Part shown: positions 1 through 7,186 of the stretch, piece by piece | Numbering within the stretch: the first letter of the stretch is position 1 | How the letters are laid out: the number at the start of each line of letters is the position of its first letter | Source of the DNA: a virus | Reading direction: 5' to 3' (one strand) | Virus record (IMG/VR): IMGVR_UViG_3300045973_000399 | Location: 1-22,901 of that record | DNA length: 22,901 nt | Translations under genes and position numbers: made by a program | The notes under the pieces: model-generated | What the model saw: the letters and a program-made list of their open reading frames with translations, nothing else | Told to the model about the DNA's origin: nothing | The model's database searches: none

Positions 1-774
1 CTTGAGCACGCCCACGTCATTCGAGAGGGTGAGATACACGAAGCCGTTGAAGCCATCGGCCAACCAGGTACGAGCCAGAGATGGACGAGCCGCGATGTCC
101 AAGGTGCTCTTGGTGGACGCGACTGGGTCGTATGCGTACAACTTCTGCTTCGTTGGGTCTTGGACTTCTGCGATGTCATAGTTCCCCACAAACCAGAGCT
201 GACCGCCTGAGGCGATCAAGTTCGAATTCATGGAGCGAGGAGACCCGTTGAAGGTCTCAGGAATGTTGATGGACAGGGATGTCGGTTGTTGAGTTGCGAT
301 GTCGAACTCGATGATCTGCGAGAAGGCAGCGCCATTCGTCACGTACATCTTGTTGCCCAACTTGGCAATCCAGTAGGGCGTGAAGGAGGAGCCAGTCCGA
401 GCTGTTGTCTTGGAATAGGCGCTCTCGCTATCTGCGATTGCAGTCACAGTGGCACCCACTTCAGCCAGGCTTGGCTCACGAGTGACTCGGATGAATTGAC
501 TTGAGGTGATCGAGATGACAGTCACTAACCGAGGCTTCTGTGTCCGTCCTGAGTCATAGCGTGGATAGTGCAGCTTGGTCAACGTGTCCCAGGTGGGCTC
601 GTCATCAGAGGAGGCACCCCAGTACTCGTAGATGTAGATTCCATTCGAGGCGGTTACCCAGAGGTAACGTCCATCATGACAGATGTTGGCTGCACCAGCA
701 AGTGAGGTCGTCAATGTTCCAGTCGTGAGCTCAGCACCAGTCGACTTGTAGATGTTCTCGATCTTCCAGCTCAT
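1..774 (-). CDS. Putative tail tip protein with propeller-like repeats (partial, 3' end outside window)
   Basis: I translated this frame by hand: it stays open for 258 codons from an ATG that overlaps the stop of the upstream hub gene (ATGA) and runs off the window edge, so the C-terminus is missing. Similar blocks recur along it: residues about 30-53 (GRYLWVTASNGIYIYEY), 135-158 (LGNKMYVTNG then IIEFD), 185-217 (GGQLWFVGN then KLYAYD) and 237-258. Each has a small polar turn, an aromatic strand and a second strand, as in YVTN or Kelch-type beta-propellers. Its place directly after the gp15-like hub fragment suggests a tail tip or host-recognition component. The propeller fold and the role are inferences; I do not recognise the family. 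Confidence 0.7.
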   Translation of the reverse strand, partial: MSWKIENIYKSTGAELTTGTLTTSLAGAANICHDGRYLWVTASNGIYIYEYWGASSDDEPTWDTLTKLHYPRYDSGRTQKPRLVTVISITSSQFIRVTREPSLAEVGATVTAIADSESAYSKTTARTGSSFTPYWIAKLGNKMYVTNGAAFSQIIEFDIATQQPTSLSINIPETFNGSPRSMNSNLIASGGQLWFVGNYDIAEVQDPTKQKLYAYDPVASTKSTLDIAARPSLARTWLADGFNGFVYLTLSNDVGVLK

Positions 775-1361
775 ATCGTTGCTCCTCGCACAACCTCAAA
801 CGAGAAGTTGGGAATTCGACCAGATGGACCAAGGTCAAAGTCATTCAGCGCCAGGTACGCCAGTCCTCGGTAGGCAGGAGCATCTGCGGCACCAACTCCC
901 GACTGATAGGTCGGATCTGCCGTCTGCGAATCCGTGCCCAGATACAAGGTGCCAATGAGCGGCTTCACGTCAGTGCGCGAGTCGATGATCAAGTCCCCAT
1001 CGGCCCAAATCCGGGATATCCCCAAGATCGGACCAGCACAGATTCCAATCAAGCAGTCAATCTTGTAGCCGGTGGTCACCGTGGTCGGACCCCCCTTGCC
1101 AGATCGATTCTTGATGTCGTAGGTCGTCTTCTCGGCTGCCCAGATCATGTTGCCAGCAACTCGCTGTCGACCAATCACGTAGGGAATCGTGGTTCCATAG
1201 GCTGCCGTCTGCACGCGAAGATCACCAATCGAGTCCTGGCGGATCTCCTGCTGGCTTGACGCGTAGGCTGAGCCAATCACCCAACCGGCTTGAGCACCAG
1301 TCGGACCACCTACCAGGTAGCCAACAAAGGCCGATGCGGCTGGAATGATCAGTTGAGACAT
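771..1361 (-). CDS. Tail tip hub protein, N-terminal part of GTA gp15-like family
   Basis: This 196-residue protein matches the beginning of the large host-specificity/hub proteins (gp15 type) of gene transfer agents and related siphoviruses. It has a glycine/alanine-rich hydrophobic start (residues about 8-32), then a segment about DLRVQTAAYGTTIPYVIGR, GNMIWA, a Gly-Lys-Gly-Gly turn, CLIGICAGPILGISRIWADG, and an ending about APAYRGLAYLALNDFDL followed by RIPNFSFEVVRG. Full-length relatives usually exceed 1000 residues and carry a TIM-barrel-like domain; here the frame stops right after the conserved N-terminal unit. The start (ATG 1361) shares one base with the upstream stop (TAATG). The truncation looks genuine, since the next gene is coupled by ATGA. 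Confidence 0.75.
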   Translation of the reverse strand: MSQLIIPAASAFVGYLVGGPTGAQAGWVIGSAYASSQQEIRQDSIGDLRVQTAAYGTTIPYVIGRQRVAGNMIWAAEKTTYDIKNRSGKGGPTTVTTGYKIDCLIGICAGPILGISRIWADGDLIIDSRTDVKPLIGTLYLGTDSQTADPTYQSGVGAADAPAYRGLAYLALNDFDLGPSGRIPNFSFEVVRGATI

Positions 1362-1603
1362 TACTGAGGACCCTTCATTCGATTCACGGAACCAGTCAGA
1401 ATACGCACCTCGCTGTGGAAGGCGGTGGGTTCAACGGTCACCTTGCCGGTGTTGAACATGTCGATGAACTCGTCCTCGACATCACGGAAGAAGAAGACTC
1501 CTCTTCGGCCATCCTGGAGATGGATTCGGTCAAGCTTGCAGCCGTACATCTTGAGCGAGGCAGCAAGGACAATGTCGGTGGTTGGGTATTCGAAGTGGAT
1601 CAT
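1361..1603 (-). CDS. Small DUF5659-like protein
   Basis: An 80-residue protein whose pattern fits the DUF5659 family as I remember it: a start with TTDIVLAASLKMYGCKL, then a basic turn and the strand GVFFFRDVEDEF, and a C-terminal helix with MFNTGKVTVEPTAF. Family members are small proteins of unknown function found in phages and prophages. The gene overlaps the upstream peptidase gene by four bases (ATGA) and the hub gene by one base, so it is embedded in the tail tip operon. The equivalent genes of gene transfer agents are normally adjacent without such an insertion. The family assignment is from memory and no function is implied. Confidence 0.6.
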   Translation of the reverse strand: MIHFEYPTTDIVLAASLKMYGCKLDRIHLQDGRRGVFFFRDVEDEFIDMFNTGKVTVEPTAFHSEVRILTGSVNRMKGPQ

Positions 1604-2055
1604 ATGATGTCCTGGTATGAGAATGTGTTTGGGTATGGAAACGAATAGACAAAGGCAATTCTCTTGCTAAGGTCCTCGTTGAGGGTATTTAGGACAACCT
1701 TGCGTGCCTGAATGGCAGCATGGACAATCTGATCTTCGGCCACCAGGATGCCCAGGTGGCCCACGGCACGGCCATAGCGGAAGCAGACGATGTCTCCAGG
1801 AAGTGCCTTGTCCTGCCGCTTGCACCCAAAGAACTCCAACGTGGTCAGAAGCACTTCCTCTCGGTTGTGCAGGTGCCACTCGGGTGAGTAGTTGTTTGGA
1901 ATCTGGGTGCCAGCAGGAATCAGCCCTGCCTCCTCTGCAACCGCTGCAACGAGTTGGGCACAGTCTACCCCGACGTTCCTAACTCGTGCCTGGTGGTGAT
2001 AGGGGGTACCTACCCAGCCAAGGGCTGCCGCGATGATCTTATCTGAACGTGACAT
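1600..2055 (-). CDS. NlpC/P60 (C40) cell-wall peptidase of the tail tip
   Basis: A 151-residue NlpC/P60 cysteine peptidase, the gp14-type tail peptidase that opens host peptidoglycan during DNA entry. An N-terminal helix leads into GWVGTPYHHQ and then VGVDCAQLV with the catalytic Cys at residue 32. The catalytic His is most likely H100 in AVGHLGIL, with H112 (VHAA) as a further candidate. PGDIVCFRYG lies between. I chose the ATG at 2055 because the domain begins there; a longer frame to 2160 would add 35 Ser/Pro-rich residues inside the upstream gene. With this start the gene overlaps the hub gene by 17 bases. The Shine-Dalgarno sequence is weak, so translation may depend on coupling. Confidence 0.88.
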   Translation of the reverse strand: MSRSDKIIAAALGWVGTPYHHQARVRNVGVDCAQLVAAVAEEAGLIPAGTQIPNNYSPEWHLHNREEVLLTTLEFFGCKRQDKALPGDIVCFRYGRAVGHLGILVAEDQIVHAAIQARKVVLNTLNEDLSKRIAFVYSFPYPNTFSYQDII

Positions 2056-2887
2056 CTGTGTTGATATGTGGAAAGCCGCCAAAGTTGGCGACATTGTTGA
2101 ACTTGGACTTGCAGGTAGCAAGGGACTTATCACAACCGGCCTTGACTGTGAACGTGTCACCTACACCAATCGTGAAGGCGGTAGGCAGGAACAACTCGAC
2201 TGACCCAACTGGATTCTTCTTGACGACCACGGAAAGTCCTGAGTTGTTTCCTGACGTGAAGGTCAGCACGCCATTCGCAAAGAAGGCCTCGGCTTGGGTG
2301 CTTGCGGCACCTGTGATGTCGAACTTCCACTTGGCCACGTTGATGGTACCGACTGCACCCGTGAAGGTGAAGGCCCCACTTGCAACCCCACAGGCACCAA
2401 TCTTGCCTGGTCCAACCGAGCCAAAGAGCTCGTGCCTGCACGCCGAGGTGTAGGTGATGCCGATGTTCTTCTCGAGCAACTTCATGTGGCTCACCAGTTC
2501 TACCTGGAAGCCATCTTCCGACCAGCCAATCTGACCAATGCGTCCCTTGAAGACGATCAACCTACCAGCCGATGGGTCTGCCCATGAGCACCAAGCAGCC
2601 TCTACTTGGGCATCATCAAACTTGCCGTCTTGCAGGTCTGCATCTGGCACCTCGATGACAGCAGCACCAAGTTCCTGGGTAGAGACCTGTGCATCTCCGG
2701 TAGACACGAACTTGATGGCATTCAGACCAGGAGCAGGTGTATACACAACAGAATCAACAACAAGATCAGTGTCGTGATCAGTCCAGCCATACGTGACTCC
2801 CTGCTGAGTGGTCAACTTGATGAGTCGAGCAATGCGAGGCGAGTTGGTGTCAAGCTCGGCCTGTAGGCCAACGGGAATCACTCTCAT
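2039..2887 (-). CDS. DUF2163/BR0599-type tail hub protein (GTA gp13-like)
   Basis: A 282-residue protein with two parts. The N-terminal half (about 1-145) fits DUF2163, including GWTDHDTDL and IVFKGRIGQIGW. The C-terminal half fits the phage BR0599 domain and ends with AGCDKSLATCKSKFNNVANF followed by GGFPHI. Four cysteines sit at conserved places: C150 (ACRHE), C166 (ACGVA), C252 (GCDKS) and C259 (TCKSK). In the gene transfer agent hub, as I recall, such cysteines hold an iron-sulfur cluster; here this is inferred. The protein would form the ring between the distal tail protein and the tip. Neighbours are in GTA order: gp12-like upstream and the peptidase downstream. Its start overlaps the preceding stop by ATGA. 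Confidence 0.85.
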   Translation of the reverse strand: MRVIPVGLQAELDTNSPRIARLIKLTTQQGVTYGWTDHDTDLVVDSVVYTPAPGLNAIKFVSTGDAQVSTQELGAAVIEVPDADLQDGKFDDAQVEAAWCSWADPSAGRLIVFKGRIGQIGWSEDGFQVELVSHMKLLEKNIGITYTSACRHELFGSVGPGKIGACGVASGAFTFTGAVGTINVAKWKFDITGAASTQAEAFFANGVLTFTSGNNSGLSVVVKKNPVGSVELFLPTAFTIGVGDTFTVKAGCDKSLATCKSKFNNVANFGGFPHINTDVTFR

Positions 2888-3474
2888 TCGAACACCTCAA
2901 TCAGGGAGATATCTCCGATGTCGTCACCAAGAGACGTGTTGTCACTTGCGAGTGCCGACATGACCCAGTTCAGTTGTCCCTGGTCAAATCGAGCACTGAA
3001 GTAGAAGGTGCCAGAGATGGTCAATCCACTCGTGTAGCCAGCCACATGGGCACAGGGCACGCCATTCACGACCACCACCGAGTGAGCAACAACGGTAGAT
3101 CCTGACTTGATTGCCACGTCAGCATCGAGGTTGAAGATGGGGTGGGTATCGAGGGGACTACGGAGGAAGAAGTTGTTTGAACTACCCGTGTAGACCAGTG
3201 GGGTGTTCGTCCATGTGTTCAAGTCAGGGTCCTTGAACTTGAAGGAGTAGAGCGAGCCCATGGCGGTGTCCGTGTAGAACAGGGCCATCGCCTTCCGGTC
3301 CTCTGCTCGAATCAAGCGAGCAGGCCACTTCCAGGTGGTGCGGTAGTTGGTCAACTTGTTCAGGCGGTACTCAGCACCACCATTCGTCACCACGGTAGTC
3401 GGCAGGTTGAAGTTGCGCTCCAACCCGTGGATGAGCTTCAAGTTGGGAAACAGTGCGTTTACAAATGCCATCAT
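2884..3474 (-). CDS. DUF2460 distal tail protein (GTA gp12-like)
   Basis: A 196-residue protein fitting the DUF2460 family, which forms the distal tail ring that joins the tube to the tip. The start (FVNALFPNLKLIHGLERNF) is followed by T-V-V and the E-Y-R-L-N segment, then a W-K-W-P core with RAEDRKAMALFYTDT, and FKFKDPDLNTW, the family's usual lysine/aspartate turn. The start is a double ATG whose first codon overlaps the tape measure stop (ATGATG). The function follows from the family and from its position between the tape measure and the hub gene. Confidence 0.82.
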   Translation of the reverse strand: MMAFVNALFPNLKLIHGLERNFNLPTTVVTNGGAEYRLNKLTNYRTTWKWPARLIRAEDRKAMALFYTDTAMGSLYSFKFKDPDLNTWTNTPLVYTGSSNNFFLRSPLDTHPIFNLDADVAIKSGSTVVAHSVVVVNGVPCAHVAGYTSGLTISGTFYFSARFDQGQLNWVMSALASDNTSLGDDIGDISLIEVFE

Positions 3475-6400
3475 GCGGCCCTCAGGTTGTACTTGCGAGT
3501 GGCGTCATGAACGCCCATTGCTATTTCGCGCTTGACCATGTCGATCTGCTGGAGGAAGGAGCGAGAGTCAGTGGCACTGATGGACACATTGACAGAGGTG
3601 TTTCCACCCGTGTTGAGCAACTCGTTAGGAATGACCGTGCCACCCGTGTTGAAGGTCTTCAACTCAGGGCCGTTCTCACCAACCCAGTAGGACTTGCCTG
3701 CCTGGACGTCACCACCACCTGCTCGTGCGCCACCGAAGTAGGACGAGAGGAAAGATCCTGCCTGCCCAACGAGACCGCCAGTTTGTCCCTTGTCAAAGTT
3801 GGGTCCGAACAGCGCATTGGCCAGTCGAGCAGCCAACGCATTCGCGACCATCTGGTCGATGACCTTCTTGAAGGAAGATCCGAGGTCGTCCATCTTGCCC
3901 TGCATGAGGTCAAAGAAGAACGTGTCCAACGCCCCTTGAATTCCCTTGGCCGCATCTGCCCACCAGGAAACCACCTCGCCTGCCTTCTCCTTGTGGAGCT
4001 CAGCCAACTTGTTCGTCTGCTCTTCAGCATAACGAAGGAAGTCGTCTTGTGTGATCTTGCCTTCCTCGAGCAACTTGGCAGCAATCTTGATGTTGCGTTG
4101 CACATTGGCCGTGACAGTTGCCTCTGAACTGTCGAGGTAGGTGTTGATCTGCTTGGATTCCTCGAGAGCAACACGGATGTTCTCCCTACGACCAGCCTGT
4201 GCCTTTGCGAGGGCGTCAATCTCGGCTTGTCCAGCAGGAGACGTGCCTTCCTTCAACTTGTCGACCTTCAGCTCTTCCTTCTTGGCAGCAACGAGGCGCT
4301 CACGCTCATCTGCTGTCTTGCCAGTCAACGTTAGCTCATATTCCTGCAACTTGATGGCATCTTCCTCACCAGTCAACGTCTTCTTGGCAGCAGCGAGTGC
4401 ATCTTCCTGCTTGATCTTCTGGGCGTTGTAGTCAACGCCACGGGCAAGATTGACCAGCTCCTGCTTCTGCAGCGGGAGCAAGTCCTTGTACTTACCATCA
4501 GTGACTTCGAACAGGGTCTTCTCAACAGTAGTTGCTTCCTTGGTGAGGTCGATTTGGCGAAGCAGGTCTTCCTTGGCTGCGATGAAGGGATCTACCTTCT
4601 CGGCACCTGCCTTGTCTGGTTGCTTGGCTGCGGCAGAGCGCTTCTTCAGGAGGTCAATGCGTGCCTGCTCAGCGGTCTTTGCTCGATTGGCAAAGCGCTG
4701 GCTCTCATTGTCCAACTTCGTGTCCTCAGCAATCAGTTCCTTGACCTTGACAATCTCGAGGTTGTACAATTCAAGGCGGCGCTGGATGAAGGCAGCAGTC
4801 GTGTTTGGAATGGCGCCCTGTGCCTGCTCAGCACGAACTTGATCACCAATCTGGATGCGACGCTCAGGAGTGATGTTCTCCTTGATGTTCAGCGCCATCG
4901 CCTTGTACTCACGGGTGGAGCGAGTCACGTCAGCAATCGACTTTATTGCCTTTGCGGCCCAGTCAACAAAGGACTTCACCTGCTCGCCAGTCGACTCAGC
5001 GACTTGGTTTTTCAGCTCTTTCCAAGCGGTGCCGAGATTTGTAAGCGACTTCTCTTGCTCGCCACCCATCTTGACGAGGTTGTCAGATGCAACACCACCA
5101 AAATCAGTGACGCGCTTGGTGTACTTGTACATGTTGTCACCGGCTTCACGGATGGCAATGGACTGCTCACGGAAGTTGGGACCAAGGAGCTGCATGACAG
5201 CGGCAGTCGTCTTGGCAGAGACCCCGATGGCGTCGTAGTTCTTGAGGATCTGGGCAGCAACTTGCTCTGGCTTCTGGTTCTTGATGTCCTCAAGCGACAT
5301 GCCAAGTGACTCGAAGGAGAAGATCGTCTTCGCATTGTCCTCGTCCATCTTGTTCATAGAGCGAGTCAACTTGTCATAGACCTTGACAAGTCCCTCCACT
5401 GAGGCGCCATTCTCATCTGCAACTATCTGGAGCGCGACAAGGCGCTCACGGGAGACACCGAGCTTCTGTGCGAGCTCATCTTGTGCATCAGCGGCAGCAC
5501 GGGCCGAGAGGGCCATTGCGGAGATACCGGCAGAAACCGCCACGACTGCCGCCACAACAGCAGTCGCAACCCCAGCAATGATACCCATTGACCCAGCAGT
5601 TGCAGCACCTGCCTCTTCAGCCGCAACTGCCTGTGCCTTGAGGGCGAGATTTGCATTGTGGGTCTCAGCTGCAAACTTTGCCTGCGAGTCAGCAGCATCA
5701 AGTGCCGCCTTGGCGGCAGGCGCCGAGCTTGCTCCCCTGATGAGAGAATTGAGATCCCCTCCACTCATCGAACCAGATTGCCCCTTGCGCTCTGCCTCGA
5801 GAGCAGCCTTCATTGCACTGAGTTGTGCTTTCTCCTCAGCACTTCTGCCAACTGCCTTTGTTAGACCATTGTCTGCCTTGTATTGCTCGTAGGCAGCGTG
5901 TGCTGGAAACTTGGCTTGATAGGCAGCAAGCTCCACTGAAACCTTCTGGGCGGCATTGAACGCCTCCAGTGCGACCTTGGCACCATTCGTCTTTCCCTCA
6001 AGAACCGTGAACGAGATGGCCGCCGCCTTGGTGATCTTGGAAAGTTCTGACGTGTTGTCAGTTGCAATCTTCACGCCAGTCTGAGTACCAACAACGCTGG
6101 CTGTCAATGACCCTGCCATATTCGACATGGCACCGGACGAGGTTGATGCTTGCTTGCCAAGTTGACCAACTTCTTCCTTGGCCATCCGCGCACCAGCGGT
6201 GGCCGCAGCAAATGACGCGGCTAGACCCTTAAGCGAGGCGAGTCCAGTACCAGTGAATGCCTGGAACATCCGACCAGCAGCCTCCGCGGCCCCATCGCCC
6301 CCTCGTGCAACATCCTGCAGATCAGCAAAGAAGGACTGCGCGTTCTTCCCTGCTTCATTGAAGTGGCCGCCAATCTTCTTGCTGGCGTCCTCCACTTTCT

Positions 6401-6521
6401 TGAGGCCATCGGCCGCCTTGGTATCTCCGAGACCCTTGAGCGAGTCCCCCAGCTTCTTGACGCCAGCCGAGGCCTCGTCCTTGAATTCCGCTAGAATTTG
6501 CACATTGTTATCTGCCATCAT
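3471..6521 (-). CDS. Tail tape measure protein, lambda-type
   Basis: The longest gene here, 1016 residues, mostly Ala/Lys/Glu helix and coiled coil. It sets tail length and is expelled during DNA injection. A hydrophobic stretch at about 307-337 (GIIAGVATAVVAAVVAVSAG) could insert into a membrane. It is followed by the tape-measure motif LGVSRERLVALQ and GASVEGLVKVYDKL. The C-terminal part resembles lambda H: DTFFFDLMQGKMDDLGSSF, then a Gly-rich segment with GGGDVQAGKSYWVGENGPEL and G-G-T-V-I-P-N. At about 1.5 angstrom per residue it predicts a tail near 150 nm, which is an inference. It starts with a double ATG overlapping the end of the frameshifted chaperone frame, and ends ATGA-coupled to the distal tail gene. 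Confidence 0.93.
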   Translation of the reverse strand: MMADNNVQILAEFKDEASAGVKKLGDSLKGLGDTKAADGLKKVEDASKKIGGHFNEAGKNAQSFFADLQDVARGGDGAAEAAGRMFQAFTGTGLASLKGLAASFAAATAGARMAKEEVGQLGKQASTSSGAMSNMAGSLTASVVGTQTGVKIATDNTSELSKITKAAAISFTVLEGKTNGAKVALEAFNAAQKVSVELAAYQAKFPAHAAYEQYKADNGLTKAVGRSAEEKAQLSAMKAALEAERKGQSGSMSGGDLNSLIRGASSAPAAKAALDAADSQAKFAAETHNANLALKAQAVAAEEAGAATAGSMGIIAGVATAVVAAVVAVSAGISAMALSARAAADAQDELAQKLGVSRERLVALQIVADENGASVEGLVKVYDKLTRSMNKMDEDNAKTIFSFESLGMSLEDIKNQKPEQVAAQILKNYDAIGVSAKTTAAVMQLLGPNFREQSIAIREAGDNMYKYTKRVTDFGGVASDNLVKMGGEQEKSLTNLGTAWKELKNQVAESTGEQVKSFVDWAAKAIKSIADVTRSTREYKAMALNIKENITPERRIQIGDQVRAEQAQGAIPNTTAAFIQRRLELYNLEIVKVKELIAEDTKLDNESQRFANRAKTAEQARIDLLKKRSAAAKQPDKAGAEKVDPFIAAKEDLLRQIDLTKEATTVEKTLFEVTDGKYKDLLPLQKQELVNLARGVDYNAQKIKQEDALAAAKKTLTGEEDAIKLQEYELTLTGKTADERERLVAAKKEELKVDKLKEGTSPAGQAEIDALAKAQAGRRENIRVALEESKQINTYLDSSEATVTANVQRNIKIAAKLLEEGKITQDDFLRYAEEQTNKLAELHKEKAGEVVSWWADAAKGIQGALDTFFFDLMQGKMDDLGSSFKKVIDQMVANALAARLANALFGPNFDKGQTGGLVGQAGSFLSSYFGGARAGGGDVQAGKSYWVGENGPELKTFNTGGTVIPNELLNTGGNTSVNVSISATDSRSFLQQIDMVKREIAMGVHDATRKYNLRAA

Positions 6522-7101
6522 GCCCCCAACTTAGTGTGAAGTTCCTTAAGAGACTTCTCGTCATACCTTGCACCAGCGGTTGCCACGATCACTTGTCGCT
6601 GCATCTCCGCCTTCTCGAGGGACTGGGCATTCTTGCAGAAGAGGATCACCTGGTCGATGGACATCTCATAGATCTCCGTCAAGGTAAACCCCTTCACCCG
6701 TAGGTACGTTACAGTTTTGCCCCATCCGCCACCTTCGTCAGGTCCGCCATCGCCTTCATCAGGATGGGACGGACCCTTTGGACGAAAAAACTCAGATTGA
6801 CCTCGAGAAAGATGGCGGCCACTGCGACCCCATCGTCCATCTCGACATCATCAAACCACGCCCTCGTCTTGCCAATTGACAGGCCGACCAGGGACAGAAA
6901 GTCATCGCCACCTTCAGCGATCAGTCGAATTGCGGCCGAGGCCATGTCGCCAGAGGCGAGCAGTTCGGAAGCAGGCGCAATGATGTTGCGACTTAGCTGT
7001 ACCGCTTGGGTCAGCTGACCAATCTTGAGGGGCTTTACGCTAATCAGCTCATCGTTGATGGTGATCTCGCGGTTGGGAAACAGAACTTGAAGGTCAGACA
7101 T
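6518..7101 (-). CDS. Tail assembly chaperone, long form (GT-type) by -1 frameshift
   Basis: The same start as the short form. A -1 shift at GGGGCAAAAC (6723-6714) just before the TAA would enter a frame open to a TGA at 6520-6518, and that stop overlaps the tape measure start. Slipping on the AAA codon (residue 129) gives a product of about 194 residues, adding 65: TVTYLRVKGFTLTEIYEM and onward to HTKLGA. The added part looks like a real T domain. A hairpin (6698-6683; arms GGTGAA and TTTACC, loop GGGG) lies 16 bases past the slip and may stimulate it. The heptamer is not the classic XXXYYYZ: only the A-site tRNA re-pairs well. An independent start (GTG or ATG) in the second frame is the alternative. 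Confidence 0.72.
6683..6723 (-). promoter_or_regulatory. Candidate -1 frameshift site with downstream hairpin
   Basis: The slip region reads GGGGCAAAAC (6723-6714), with zero-frame codons GGG GCA AAA CTG TAA. After 16 more bases comes a six-pair hairpin with one G-U pair (6698-6693 with 6688-6683, loop GGGG). The site lies where lambda-like phages shift frame to make the GT fusion. The spacing is longer than usual and the P-site codon GCA pairs poorly after slipping, so the exact slip point is uncertain. Confidence 0.55.
6709..7101 (-). CDS. Tail assembly chaperone, short form (G-type)
   Basis: A 130-residue acidic/hydrophobic helical protein between the tail tube and the tape measure, the standard position for the tail assembly chaperone that coats the tape measure before the tube polymerises. 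It starts with MSDLQVLFPNREI and has helices around 25-60 and 85-120. The start has a clear ribosome site (GGAG, 8 bases upstream). The frame ends in a TAA two codons after a run of G and A bases where a -1 frameshift would give the longer form. The sequence family is variable, so the call rests on position, size and the overlapping second frame. Confidence 0.8.
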   Translation of the reverse strand: MSDLQVLFPNREITINDELISVKPLKIGQLTQAVQLSRNIIAPASELLASGDMASAAIRLIAEGGDDFLSLVGLSIGKTRAWFDDVEMDDGVAVAAIFLEVNLSFFVQRVRPILMKAMADLTKVADGAKL

Positions 7102-7121
7102 GAAGTCTCCGTTGGTTATGC

Positions 7122-7161
7122 GTATAAAGGAAGAGGGTGTCTCCTTTCGAAGACACCCTCT
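7122..7161 (-). terminator. Strong hairpin terminator after the tail tube gene
   Basis: On the minus strand an 11-base arm AGAGGGTGTCT pairs perfectly with AGACACCCTCT. Two more inner pairs (T-G and C-G) close a GAAA loop. A T-rich tail TTCCTTTAT follows. It begins 26 bases after the tail tube stop. It would end or attenuate transcription after the highly expressed tube gene and lower expression of the chaperone and tape measure genes. Because a CTAAATA motif abuts its upstream arm, it could instead be a 5' stabilising hairpin of a new transcript. Confidence 0.8.
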
Positions 7162-7167
7162 ATTTAG
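7161..7167 (-). promoter_or_regulatory. CTAAATA motif between tail tube gene and terminator
   Basis: Minus-strand CCCTAAATAGAGGG lies in the 3' untranslated region of the tail tube gene, directly before the terminator hairpin. It shares CTAAATAGAGG with the copy downstream of the capsid gene. It resembles T4-type late promoters (TATAAATA), but a start about six bases downstream would place the hairpin at the 5' end of the transcript. The promoter role is a hypothesis. Confidence 0.35.
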
Positions 7168-7178
7168 GGATAAACCCT
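7166..7178 (-). repeat. Shared 3'-UTR element AGGGTTTATCCCT (copy 1)
   Basis: This element lies between the tail tube stop codon and its terminator. It has short inverted arms (TAGGG/CCCTA when extended by one base each side). A nearly identical copy, AGGGTTAATCCCT, sits in the same place after the major capsid gene. The two copies differ at one base of 13. Function unknown. Confidence 0.6.
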
Positions 7179-7186
7179 AGTCAGGA

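Noticed and set aside
2056-2160. Longer start for the NlpC/P60 gene.
   Set aside because: It adds 35 Ser/Pro-rich residues that overlap the hub gene and lie before the conserved domain.
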